A stretch of 64,000 bases of DNA, from positions 868,001 through 932,000 of the forward strand of contig NZ_CP154845.1 of the NCBI RefSeq assembly GCF_047302285.1, written 5' to 3'. This DNA is from Robertmurraya sp047302285 (GTDB taxonomy: Bacteria; Bacillota; Bacilli; Bacillales; Cytobacillaceae). The position numbers and the translations under genes are program-made. This document shows positions 50,533 through 59,243 of this stretch, one piece after another. The number at the start of each line of letters is the position of its first letter. Positions within the stretch are counted from its first letter, which is position 1. The notes under the pieces were generated by a model, which searched no databases, had not been told where the DNA came from, and worked only from the letters and a program-made list of their open reading frames with translations.

Positions 50533-52639
50533 TCAAACCATGGACAAACAAGTATATCGTGTTCAAGGCTTTTCCTGAGCAAGCTGTGCGAATACGTTTG
50601 AAAAAAACGTAAAACACCTGGATGGTGTTATCGATGCAAATGTAAATTTTGGTGCGTCAAAGCTTACTTTATATGGGAAAGCAACTATTGCTGAGCTTGA
50701 AAAAGCAGGGGCGTTTGAGAACTTAAAACTGATACCGGAAAAGGAAAGATTTGAGGAACAGAAAATACCATTTTTGAAAAAGCATGCAACTGTCATCCTC
50801 TCAGCTCTTTTCCTCCTAATGGGCTGGTTGTTGGGTGAACAATATGGTGAAGAGCATGTATTGAGCACGATCGCTTATGGAGCATCCATTTTAATAGGTG
50901 GATACCGTTTATTCCAAACAGGGATCAAGAATCTGTTTCAGCTCATTTTTGATATGAAAACGTTAATGACGATAGCTGTTATTGGAGCGGCGATCATTGG
51001 TGAATGGGGTGAAGGGGCTACTGTTGTTATTCTTTTCGCCATTAGTGAAGCTCTTGAAAGATACTCTATGGACAAGGCTCGTCAATCGATTCGTTCATTA
51101 ATGGAGATTGCCCCAAAGGAAGCACTTATCCGTCGTGATAAGCAGGAAATGATCGTTGCGGTTGAAGATATCCAAATTGGAGATATCATGATTGTGAAGC
51201 CGGGGCAGAAAATTGCCATGGATGGAGTAGTGGTTAATGGAACTTCAGCAGTCAACCAGGCAGCTATTACAGGAGAGTCAGTACCCGTAATGAAAACCAA
51301 TGCTGATGAGGTTTTTGCTGGAACGTTAAACGAAGAGGGACTCCTTGAAGTAAATGTGACAAAGCATGTTGATGACACGACCATTGCCAAAATCATTCAT
51401 CTCGTCGAAGAGGCTCAAGCAGAGCGGGCTCCTTCGCAAGCGTTTGTGGATCGGTTCGCGAAGTATTATACTCCGATCATTATGTTGGTGGCTCTTGGTG
51501 TGGCTGTGATCCCGCCACTTCTTGGGGGAGACTGGAGCACATGGATTTATCAAGGATTAGCAGTATTAGTAGTAGGTTGTCCTTGTGCCCTCGTTGTATC
51601 GACACCGGTTTCTATAGTAACGGCGATAGGAAATGCAGCCCGGAACGGTGTATTAATCAAAGGGGGAATTCATTTAGAAGAAATGGGTTCCATCAAAGCC
51701 ATTGCCTTTGATAAGACAGGTACTCTTACAAGAGGAGTTCCTGCAGTAACCGATTTTCTGCCTTTACGAGATGGAGATAGATTATTAACAATCATTGCAG
51801 CCTTGGAAAAACGTTCTCAACACCCTTTAGCTTCCGCTATTTTAAAAAAAGCAAAAGAGGAAAAGCATGATTATGAGAATCTTGAAGTTCATGACTTTAC
51901 TTCTATTACTGGCAAAGGGGTAAAGGGTATTATTAACGGTGAGACTTACTATGTAGGAAGTCCTCACTTTTTGGAAGATATTCATGGCTTTTCAAAAGAA
52001 GTCAAAGATAGAATCGCTTCACTACAAAATCAAGGAAAAACGGTAATGGTAGCCGGTTCTACAAAAGAAGTGTTGGCACTTGTGGCTGTGGCAGATGAAG
52101 TAAGGGATAACAGTCGCAACGTTATCGAGAAGCTTCATGCTCTAGGACTCAAAAAAACGATTATGTTAACGGGAGATAATGAAGGTACAGCGAAAGCGAT
52201 TGGAAATTCAACAGGAGTTTCTGATATTAAAGCAGAGCTTTTGCCACAGGATAAGTTATCTTTTATCAAAGAGTTGCAAAAGAAATATACGCGCGTGGCC
52301 ATGGTGGGAGACGGGATCAATGATGCGCCAGCTTTAGCTGCATCGAACGTAGGGATCGCTATGGGCGGTGCAGGTACGGATACCGCATTAGAAACAGCTG
52401 ATGTGGCTCTGATGGCAGACGACCTTGGGAAATTGCCATTCACTGTTGAATTAAGTAGAAAGACGCTAGCGATTATAAAACAAAATATTACTTTCTCACT
52501 AGGAATTAAACTGATCGCATTATTACTGGTGATACCTGGTTGGCTTACTCTCTGGATTGCGATTTTTGCCGATATGGGAGCTACACTGCTAGTCACCTTG
52601 AATAGCTTGAGACTTCTTTTAGTGAAGGATCAAAAGTGA
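50516..52639 (+). CDS. cadA: CadA-type heavy-metal P1B-ATPase with in-frame UGA in its CxxC motif
   Basis: Cd/Zn/Pb-exporting P-type ATPase. AGGAGGGG places a TTG start at 50516. Codon 21 (50576-50578) is TGA where the first Cys of the heavy-metal-associated motif belongs: VYRVQGFS-(TGA)-ASCANTFEKNV, then DGVIDANVNFGASKLTLYG and ELEKAGAFENLK as in normal CadA. The remaining frame is open to 52639 (707 codons plus stop in all). It has all ATPase motifs: TGESVPV, VVGCPCALVVSTPVS, AFDKTGTLT, HPLASAIL and MVGDGINDAPALA. Without read-through the only later start is TTG 50774, which has no SD. Selenocysteine, recent nonsense mutation or sequencing error are the options. Confidence 0.88.
50593..50611 (+). 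other. Hairpin 3' of the cadA UGA (possible SECIS-like element)
   Basis: TACGTTT (50593-50599) and AAACGTA (50605-50611) form a perfect 7-bp stem with loop GAAAA. The loop starts 21 bases after the UGA at 50576-50578. Bacterial SECIS elements lie directly 3' of UGA, with the apical loop some 16-37 nt away and a G among its first two bases; both hold here. The stem is weak (A/U-rich), and the bases also encode the conserved NTFEKNVK segment, so chance cannot be excluded. Confidence 0.35.
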
Positions 52640-52676
52640 GATTGTTTGACTGAGTTGTTTATTGCGACGCTTCCAA

Positions 52677-52902
52677 ATCATGAAAGGTTCATGAGGACAA
52701 TCTTGCGGTAAGAAAACAGAAAAAGTGTCCTCATGAAAGGCCCATGAGGACAATCTTGAGGTAAGAAAACTGAGAAAGTGTCCTCATGAAAGGCTTATGA
52801 GGACAATCTTGCGGTAAGAAAACAGAGAAAGTGTCCTCATGAAAGGCTTATGAGGACAATCTTGAGGTAAGAAAACAGAAAAAGTGTCCTCATGAAACGG
52901 AA
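52677..52902. repeat. Tandem array of four 53-bp palindromic units
   Basis: Units beginning ATGAGGACAATC start at 52691, 52744, 52797 and 52850, exactly 53 bases apart, with a partial end-piece (TCATGAAAGG) before the first. Each unit has TGAGGACA near its start and TGTCCTCA about 24 bases later, an inverted pair; the junction TGTCCTCATGAAAGGCTTA then TGAGGACA gives a second possible hairpin between units. Units 1 and 3 share GCGG, units 2 and 4 share GAGG, suggesting a doubled pair. It fills the gap between cadA and the convergent kinase and overlaps the kinase stop codon. No coding role. Confidence 0.95.
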
Positions 52903-54449
52903 TCTACACGGCACTCACTAGCTTCGTTTTTAATCCGTTTATTTCTCGGAGTTTCAAAAGTAATTTTGAAGGTTGTACCTTCATTCAATTGACTATCAAC
53001 TTGTATCCTTCCTTTGTGGTTTTGGATGATTTTGTAGCTCACCATTAGTCCTAAGCCATTCCCATTTTGCTTGGTCGTGAAAAAAGGTTCTCCCAACTTC
53101 TTGACTTGTTCTATCTCCATTCCGATTCCTTCATCTTTTATGATGACAGATATATGTTCCTCCATATTTACAATAGAAATACTTATCGTTCCGCCAGTCG
53201 GCATCGCCTCTATCGAATTTTTGATTAAATTTAAAAATACTTGCTTTAGTTGGTTCTTCTCTCCAGAAATCGATACTTCCTCGTTCGTGAAAACATATTC
53301 AATATTTACATTCTTAAGGTTTGCTTCAGGTTCAAGAAATTTAACGACACTTGTTAAAATCTGATGAAGATTACAGTTACTGAAATGAAATTGGTGGGGT
53401 TTCGCAAAAACCATAAATTCATTGACGATAAAATTAATTCGATCAATTTCATCTAAAATCGTATCTGAAAAAAAGTTATCTAGCGCATTTTCACTTAGAA
53501 GTTGCACAAACCCTCTGATCGTCGTTAATGGATTTCTTATTTCATGAGCAATTCCTGCTGCTAATTCTCCAATCATCGCGAGTTTCTCTGTTTTACGCAG
53601 CGTCTCTTCTGTGTTTCTTTTCTCCGTAATATCATATTGAATCGAAATGTGTTTATAACGCTCACCATTTGCATCAACAAATGGGATAATAGTGGTATCT
53701 AGCCAGTGTTTTGTCCCGTTCTTTGCTTGATTGAGAATTTCTCCTCTCCATATCTCGCCGCTTTGGATCGTATCCCATATGTCATTAAAAAAAGAAGGAG
53801 GGTGATAATGAGAAGAGTAGATATCGTGCTTCTTTCCTAGTAATTCTTCTTTCGTATATTTATAGAGCTGACAAAATTTATCGTTTGCATATAAAATTCT
53901 ATCCTCACGATCGGTAATCGCAAAAATAGTTGCTTCATTTAAGACACTTTCTAATTCTGCCAATTCTCTTAATGTCATGTTCAAATTTTCTTTTGATTGA
54001 TCTAGTTCTAGCTTCATGAAAGATACTTCATCGTTATAAATATTGATCAGAACTTTTAAGGTTTGTTGGTGCAAATCTTCAATGATCTTAGTTACATCGA
54101 AATAGTTATTTATCGTAATGTTTGAATTCCGTAGTTCTAGTTCAAGTAAATCAAGGATTGTAAGACGAGTTAAATTCATGAATTGAATGGACTGGTCAAG
54201 AGAGCCACTCGATTTAATGAGATTATGACCAAAAAATTCTACAAGGGCTAAGAGGTCATTTTTATGCTGGTCTTTTTGACTAATAACAAATTCTCCTAAA
54301 TGTCTAATGATCATTTCTACTGTGCTCCAAGAAATATTTGATTCATCAAGTGAACAGCTTGATTTCCACATTTGAATCTCTGGTCTTTGAAAGATTTCAC
54401 TACTAATATTTTTTATCTTTTCACCAATATATTCAATTTGTCTGTTCAT
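52890..54449 (-). CDS. Orphan PAS-domain sensor histidine kinase (cytoplasmic)
   Basis: 519 residues without membrane helices. N-terminal helical sensor region (about 1-165) with a coiled-coil-like stretch (SFMKLELDQSKENLNMTLRELAELE); a PAS domain with PAC (about 175-290; YANDKFCQLYKYTKEELLGKKHDIYSS, WLDTTIIPFVDANGERYKHISIQYDITEKR); the H-box GIAHEIRNPLTTIRGFVQLL near 305; N-box NLIKNSIEAMP; G-boxes DEGIGM and GNGLGLMVSYKI. KinA/KinE-like in plan. No response regulator is adjacent, so it may feed a phosphorelay such as sporulation. Its stop codon lies in the last 53-bp repeat. Confidence 0.9.
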   Translation of the reverse strand: MNRQIEYIGEKIKNISSEIFQRPEIQMWKSSCSLDESNISWSTVEMIIRHLGEFVISQKDQHKNDLLALVEFFGHNLIKSSGSLDQSIQFMNLTRLTILDLLELELRNSNITINNYFDVTKIIEDLHQQTLKVLINIYNDEVSFMKLELDQSKENLNMTLRELAELESVLNEATIFAITDREDRILYANDKFCQLYKYTKEELLGKKHDIYSSHYHPPSFFNDIWDTIQSGEIWRGEILNQAKNGTKHWLDTTIIPFVDANGERYKHISIQYDITEKRNTEETLRKTEKLAMIGELAAGIAHEIRNPLTTIRGFVQLLSENALDNFFSDTILDEIDRINFIVNEFMVFAKPHQFHFSNCNLHQILTSVVKFLEPEANLKNVNIEYVFTNEEVSISGEKNQLKQVFLNLIKNSIEAMPTGGTISISIVNMEEHISVIIKDEGIGMEIEQVKKLGEPFFTTKQNGNGLGLMVSYKIIQNHKGRIQVDSQLNEGTTFKITFETPRNKRIKNEASECRVDSVS

Positions 54450-54623
54450 CTTATCCCTCGTTATAAGTATTTTTACCTATTACTTTGACGTTTTTTTATA
54501 AATTCCTTTTTTTCTAACAATTTAATAGGGGAAATAGTAAAAATGAATTGGAAACGTTAATTAGGACTTGTCACATTTTCTGTATAATAAAAAAGGGAGT
54601 TTTTAAATAGAGAGGTGCTAATA

Positions 54624-55046
54624 ATGGAAAATACAAATAAAACAGTAGTGGCTGTAAAGGGTGTTATCGTCCATGAGGGTCGGGCATTGATCGTCAAGCG
54701 ATCAGACAATGATGAAGTTGGTGCTGGAACTTGGGAATGCGCTGGAGGGAAAATTGAGTTCGGAGAAAATTTAGAATCTGCATTGGTGCGAGAAATTGAA
54801 GAAGAAGTTGGTATAAATGTTACGGTAGAGAAAATCTTATTTGCAACGAGCTTCAATACGGGCCCAACAAGGCAAGTCGTCATACTTACCTATTTGTGTA
54901 GACCTAATAATACAAAGGTCATACTTTCTGAGGAGCATATTGAATATGAATGGGCATCAAAAAAGCAATTGAAAGCATTATTGACTCCTGAAATTATAAA
55001 GGATTTTGAGCGGAGCGATATTTTTTCTTTGCTAGAATTAATATAA
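54624..55046 (+). CDS. Nudix hydrolase
   Basis: About 140 residues with an exact Nudix box GGKIEFGENLESALVREIEEEVGI (GX5EX7REUXEEXGU) near 37-59, which binds Mg and cleaves nucleoside diphosphate-X bonds. The N-terminus KTVVAVKGVIVHEGRALIVKRSDND is typical of small Bacillus Nudix proteins of the MutT type. GAGAGGTG precedes ATG 54624; a GTG nine bases earlier is in frame. Substrate unknown. Confidence 0.88.
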   Translation: MENTNKTVVAVKGVIVHEGRALIVKRSDNDEVGAGTWECAGGKIEFGENLESALVREIEEEVGINVTVEKILFATSFNTGPTRQVVILTYLCRPNNTKVILSEEHIEYEWASKKQLKALLTPEIIKDFERSDIFSLLELI

Positions 55047-55185
55047 AATTGTCGGGGTAAAAGCAGATATTAGCCTTGAGTGCTAGGAAGCTTACGATCT
55101 AGAAAAATTAGTACCAGATATTAATATCAAGTGATAAAATAATACTATTGGATTAACTTTTTTACGACGAAAGAGAGTGATCGAA

Positions 55186-55779
55186 TTGTATTATTTTGCT
55201 GCTAACATTATAAAAATCTTTTTGCGTATGTTTGGAAAAATATCTGTGTATAATAAACGAGCTTTGCCTACCCAAGGTCCTTATGTGATCGCATGTACAC
55301 ATACGGGCTGGGTGGACATTTTTTATCTCGGGATTACGCTGTTGCCATCAAAAATTCATTATATGGCAAAAAAGCAACTCTTTGAGATTAAGTGGCTTGC
55401 TTGGTTATTAAATAAATTAAATGCATTTCCGGTGGATCGAGATAATCCAGGTCCAAGTGTATTAAAAATTCCTAATCGATTATTATCTAAAGGAGAGATT
55501 GTAGGGATTTTTCCAAGTGGAACGAGGACAAATGAACAGATCGCACTCAAGCAAGGGGCCATTACCATCGCCCAACGTTCAGAAGTTCCCATTATTCCAG
55601 TTGTTTATATTGGGCCCAATACTTTAAAAGAACTATTTGCACGGAAGAAAGCATACCTCATTTTTGGGGAAGCGATTCACATCACTTCAAAGGATAAAGA
55701 GGCAAGAGCATATTATACTGGGGTATTAGAACAGACCCTCAAACAATTGGAAGAAGAAATTCACCAAAAAACTAAGTGA
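55186..55779 (+). CDS. plsC: 1-acyl-sn-glycerol-3-phosphate acyltransferase (PlsC family)
   Basis: About 197 residues. HX4D motif CTHTGWVDIFYLG near 43-55, then MAKKQLFEIKWLAWLLNKLNAFPVDRDNPG, the FPSGTRT motif near 110 and VPIIPVVYIGP. The N-terminal segment (YYFAANIIKIFLRMFG) is a membrane-associating helix. It acylates lysophosphatidate at sn-2 in phospholipid synthesis at the inner membrane face. GTG 55177 and TTG 55186 are both possible starts; AGAGAGTGAT favours 55186. A terminator follows. Confidence 0.88.
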   Translation: MYYFAANIIKIFLRMFGKISVYNKRALPTQGPYVIACTHTGWVDIFYLGITLLPSKIHYMAKKQLFEIKWLAWLLNKLNAFPVDRDNPGPSVLKIPNRLLSKGEIVGIFPSGTRTNEQIALKQGAITIAQRSEVPIIPVVYIGPNTLKELFARKKAYLIFGEAIHITSKDKEARAYYTGVLEQTLKQLEEEIHQKTK

Positions 55780-55798
55780 AGATTTCTAATCTGAAGAG

Positions 55799-55831
55799 AA
55801 GTGTTTCCTAAATGGAGACGCTTCTTTTTTC
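55799..55831 (+). terminator. Intrinsic terminator of plsC
   Basis: AAGTGTTTCC (55799-55808) pairs with GGAGACGCTT (55814-55823), 10 bp with three G:T pairs and loop TAAAT, followed by C and six T. Confidence 0.85.
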
Positions 55832-56409
55832 TTTTAAAATAGAAATACTGACCATTGATCAACTAGTTCCTGAAGATTATTTAGTACGTAAGCTAGAGTC
55901 GGCCATTGATTTTTCGTTCATCTATCCCTTGGTGAAAACCTCTATTCAGGAATCGGTCGTCCAAGTATCGATCCAGTTGTTTTGTTTAAGAGGATCTTCA
56001 TTCAATACATATTCGGTATACGTTCCATGCGCCAAACCATAAAAGAAAAAGAGGGATATCGACAGTATAAATCAAATTCATCCATTTGTGCCAAATGCCA
56101 TTGCTCTCACAGTGTACGGAGAGTAAAAACCATCAAAAGCTTATACAACGTCATATTTGGGAAACTTACTTAGAAGAGGCAGAACATCTACGTCACAACG
56201 ATGAAATCAAACAGATATACGCGAAACGCAAAGAGACGATTGAATGTGTCTTTGTGTTTGCGATGGAAAAGCATGGTATGCGATGGACAACATTACGAGG
56301 TCTTAAAAACAAGTCTATGCAGGCGATGCTTACATTTGCTGCCATGAATTTGAAGAAAATGGCAACTTGGACTTGGCAACCTGCCCTAAGTGAGAGCCAA
56401 ACTAGTTGA
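55812..56409 (+). mobile_element. IS1182-family transposase remnant
   Basis: Three frames hold pieces of one IS1182-type transposase. Near 55845-55930: LTIDQLVPEDYLVRKLESAIDFSFIYPLV. Near 55985-56045, in another frame: IFIQYIFGIRSMRQTIKE. Near 56086-56405: CTESKNHQKLIQRHIWETYLEEAEHLRH, then QIYAKRKETIECVF, EKHGMRWTTLRGLKNKSMQA and MLTFAAMNLKKMATWTWQP, the usual C-terminus. The central catalytic region (about 250 codons) and correct frames are missing, so the element is dead. Clear terminal inverted repeats were not found; TTTTGTCGACACTCTGGGC at 56490-56508 may be part of one end. Confidence 0.88.
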
Positions 56410-56557
56410 TTGGAGAGGAAATCAGCGTATTTCAGCCACAATTCCATCCAGAAATGAGAAAAAACACCGAGAGAGTCCTCTCGATGCCTTTTGTCGACAC
56501 TCTGGGCTCTTGCATATAAGCAAGAGCTTTTTGCTGAGTATACACATAAATAGAGAC

Positions 56558-58603
56558 TTATTCGTGTTCTCCCCCCTTTTGCAAGGTGTTTTTTTTCGTG
56601 TAGATATTATATTCTTTAAGTTTTTGATATAAGGTTGGGCGACTTATTCCTAAAATTTGTGCGGATTTCTTAATGTTGTAATCTGTACTGTATAATGCAT
56701 TCTGAATGGCTTGTTCTTCTGCTTCAGAAATGGTTCTTAAGTGTTCTTGCTGAGCAAGTGATTCATTCGAGTTCCTGATAACTTCTGAGGGGAGGTCTGT
56801 TACCCTGATGACTCCATCTTCAGCTAAACTCAAGGCGGTACAGACAGCATTTTGTAATTCTCTAATATTACCTGGCCAATCATAAGAAATTAAAGCATTA
56901 TCGATAGCAGTCTCTAATGTTGGTAATGGGATATTCTCCTCTTCGCATTGTCTCTGGATAAAATGCCGTACTAATATAGGAATGTCAGTTTTCCTGTTTT
57001 TTAAAGAAGGTATTAGTAATTTAAGAGAAGATATACGATAGTATAGATCCTCGCGAAATAAATTTTGTGCCATTAGTTCTTTTAAGTCTTTATTGGTAGC
57101 GGCAATTACTCGGAAATTTGCAGGGATGTAATGGCTGCCGCCAATTCGCATTATTCTTTTATCCTCTAATACTCTTAGAAGAATCGGTTGGAATCCTAAA
57201 GGCATATCCCCAATCTCGTCTAAAAACAATGTACCTCCATTAGCCATTTCTAGCTTTCCTGCCCTCCCTCTCCGATCTGCTCCCGTAAAAGTTCCAGCTT
57301 CAAAGCCAAAGAATTCACTTTCTACCAATCCCCTAGGCAAGGAAGCGCAGTTAATCGTTATGAAAGGTCCCTGAGGGCGACTTACATTATGAATGGCTTG
57401 GGCAAACAGTTCTTTTCCTGTTCCACTTTCTCCAAGTAGCAGAATATTACGAGGAGTAGCGGCAAATTTCTTAGCAAGCTGTTTAGTATTTGAAAGCTCT
57501 GTGCTATTTCCGATGATATCTGGAAAAGTATACATTGCATTTAATTTTTTATGAAGAGGATGACAAGTATTATTTGAAATTTTCTTAGATTGAGTGAGAG
57601 AGATTAAAGCACCATCAATTTGATCAAATGATACGACACGCATAGTATAGTTCTCTTGTCCATGATGACATTGGATATCTTCCGTTAAGAGGTGTTTGTC
57701 CCAAGTTGTAAGTATCTGATTTTCTTTCCCCAAAAAATCTGTGATTTTTTTCCCTTTCATATTGTCGAAAGAAGCTCCGAATAGTTTTTCAGCTTTATGA
57801 TTCATATCTTGAATTTCGCCAAACTTATTTATAGCGATCAGACTGTTATTCGTTATGGAACTCACAGCCCTAAAAAGTGCATGCTTTTGGGTCAGTAGCT
57901 GTAATTTCTGTTCGACTTCTTTGACGATTGACATTTGAAACGAAACCATTCCGCTTAGCAATCCTCTATTGGCCAAATATAAATCATTCGTATTCGGATA
58001 AACAAAGGTTAAAACACCGATAATATGCTCTCTCAGATCATGGATGGGGACTGAAATTGCTGCACTGACATATTGGATATACTTGTTGAAGTTCTCTGTA
58101 GGAGTAATTAAGAAAGGTTTATTTAAGAATATACTCATAGAGTGAGAGCTGGTCCCAATTGATTTCTCTGAATAATCCATTCCAACTGATCCATTTAAGT
58201 TGAAATCTTCATTCCCATCAAAAGCTAATAAAACAATACCATGACGATCGTATAAATAGACAACGAAGTCTGAATGTTGCTTCAAGAAGGCTAATTCTTT
58301 AAGCAAAATCGTTTTAACCACCTCAATGAGTAGGTGGTTTTCTTTTAAAATATGTTTTAAGGTGGAAGGATTGATTTTTCTGTTTTGGAGTTTGATATCT
58401 ATAGGAAGTCCATAGCTACGTGAGCGTAACCATGATTCGGCGATGTCTTTACGAATAAAATCAAATTGATAAGGATTTTCATCGTTGGAGATAAATTGAT
58501 TAAAAGCTTGGCTGATTTTTTCTCGCATAGGATACATCTTATCAAATACAGCAATAAGACTGTCGATCGTATATTCTTCAGTAGTCGGAATGGCTTTTTT
58601 CAT
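56558..58603 (-). CDS. Sigma-54-dependent activator with GAF and PAS domains (AcoR-like)
   Basis: About 681 residues. N-terminal region with ESWLRSRSYGLP (AcoR-type opening), a GAF-like domain (about 90-225), a PAS domain (about 250-340; LIAINKFGEIQDMNHKAEKLFG), a sigma-54 interaction AAA+ domain (Walker A LLLGESGTGKELFAQAIHN, GTFTGA loop, GGTLFLDEIGDMPLGFQ, IAATNKDLKEL) and a C-terminal Fis-type HTH (NIKKSAQILGISRPTLYQKLKEY). It activates a -24/-12 promoter in response to a ligand; the divergent Mo-oxidoreductase operon carries such a promoter. GGTGGAGG sets ATG 58603. Confidence 0.92.
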   Translation of the reverse strand: MKKAIPTTEEYTIDSLIAVFDKMYPMREKISQAFNQFISNDENPYQFDFIRKDIAESWLRSRSYGLPIDIKLQNRKINPSTLKHILKENHLLIEVVKTILLKELAFLKQHSDFVVYLYDRHGIVLLAFDGNEDFNLNGSVGMDYSEKSIGTSSHSMSIFLNKPFLITPTENFNKYIQYVSAAISVPIHDLREHIIGVLTFVYPNTNDLYLANRGLLSGMVSFQMSIVKEVEQKLQLLTQKHALFRAVSSITNNSLIAINKFGEIQDMNHKAEKLFGASFDNMKGKKITDFLGKENQILTTWDKHLLTEDIQCHHGQENYTMRVVSFDQIDGALISLTQSKKISNNTCHPLHKKLNAMYTFPDIIGNSTELSNTKQLAKKFAATPRNILLLGESGTGKELFAQAIHNVSRPQGPFITINCASLPRGLVESEFFGFEAGTFTGADRRGRAGKLEMANGGTLFLDEIGDMPLGFQPILLRVLEDKRIMRIGGSHYIPANFRVIAATNKDLKELMAQNLFREDLYYRISSLKLLIPSLKNRKTDIPILVRHFIQRQCEEENIPLPTLETAIDNALISYDWPGNIRELQNAVCTALSLAEDGVIRVTDLPSEVIRNSNESLAQQEHLRTISEAEEQAIQNALYSTDYNIKKSAQILGISRPTLYQKLKEYNIYTKKNTLQKGGEHE

Positions 58604-58687
58604 GTCTAAAACCTCCACCAATGATTACATACTTCATGCTAAATATAAATTGTGAAATAGTATTCAATTAAAATTATAGAAAACTTC

Positions 58688-58755
58688 CACGTGATATTCA
58701 AGGATACTGGCAACACTTCACTAAATTGCCTTATGTAAATTTTTTTTACACGTGA
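58688..58755. promoter_or_regulatory. Paired CACGTGA motifs, possible activator sites
   Basis: CACGTGA occurs at 58688-58694 and 58749-58755, about 61 bases (near six helical turns) apart and 180-240 bases upstream of the -24/-12 promoter. That is where enhancer sites for sigma-54 activators usually lie. Only two short copies, so tentative. The whole 58604-59243 gap otherwise holds the promoter and a possible short leader peptide. Confidence 0.35.
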
Positions 58756-58932
58756 ATTTATAAAATATGTAAAGTTTTAATAAATTTTATCGCTTTATCA
58801 GTAAAATATTTTCTTCTTAGACTATTTTTATGAAATCGTTATTTATGTTTTTTCATTCTATTTAATACGAATTAGAGTGCCTGGCTAGAGACATTTTTAG
58901 TAATTGTATATTTTCTAGTTTTTTGTTGATTT

Positions 58933-58949
58933 TTGGCATGGAAATTGCA
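58933..58949 (+). promoter_or_regulatory. Sigma-54 (-24/-12) promoter
   Basis: TTGGCATGGAAATTGCA fits the RpoN/SigL consensus YTGGCACGRNNNTTGCW at all but one position. GG (58935-58936) and GC (58947-58948) have the required 10-base separation. Transcription would start near 58960 and run into the molybdoenzyme operon. The divergent gene encodes a sigma-54 activator, which makes the assignment strong. Confidence 0.88.
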
Positions 58950-59084
58950 TTATAAGTTATTGTCGAAGCGAAACACAGATTCACATTTATTTGGAGGACC
59001 ATCTAGTTCAATATACTTCCTTGACGACAAGAGAAAATTTGTTTTTCGCTTAGAGCAAATGGATTTTCATGAAAGGAGGATAGG

Positions 59085-59141
59085 ATGTGTACAAGACTTA
59101 TCCTAAAGAATCAAGATGCTACAAAAGCTTCTTATTTTTAA
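59085..59141 (+). CDS. Possible 18-residue leader peptide
   Basis: ATG at 59085 is preceded by AAAGGAGGA with good spacing and encodes MCTRLILKNQDATKASYF then TAA. It lies in the long untranslated leader between the sigma-54 promoter and the catalytic subunit gene. The strong ribosome binding site is the only evidence; it could be a leader or a chance frame. Confidence 0.3.
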   Translation: MCTRLILKNQDATKASYF

Positions 59142-59243
59142 TTAAGAGGTATGGAGTGAGGAGAAAAAATAGAAGAAGGTAAGAGTCGATATAAGGATAA
59201 GTCAATTTCCAAACATGAGTATTCGTGTAGAAAGGAGTAACAG

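Noticed and set aside
50563..50868. Minus-strand gene across the cadA start
   Set aside because: Shadow of the CadA N-terminal domain, which reads as recognisable protein on the plus strand.
50774..52639. cadA starting at TTG 50774 without a metal-binding domain
   Set aside because: No ribosome binding site precedes it, while the upstream frame encodes a well-conserved CadA N-terminus with its own strong SD at 50501-50508.
52677..52902. CRISPR-like array
   Set aside because: The whole 53-base unit repeats without variable spacers, the repeat is itself palindromic and no cas genes are present.
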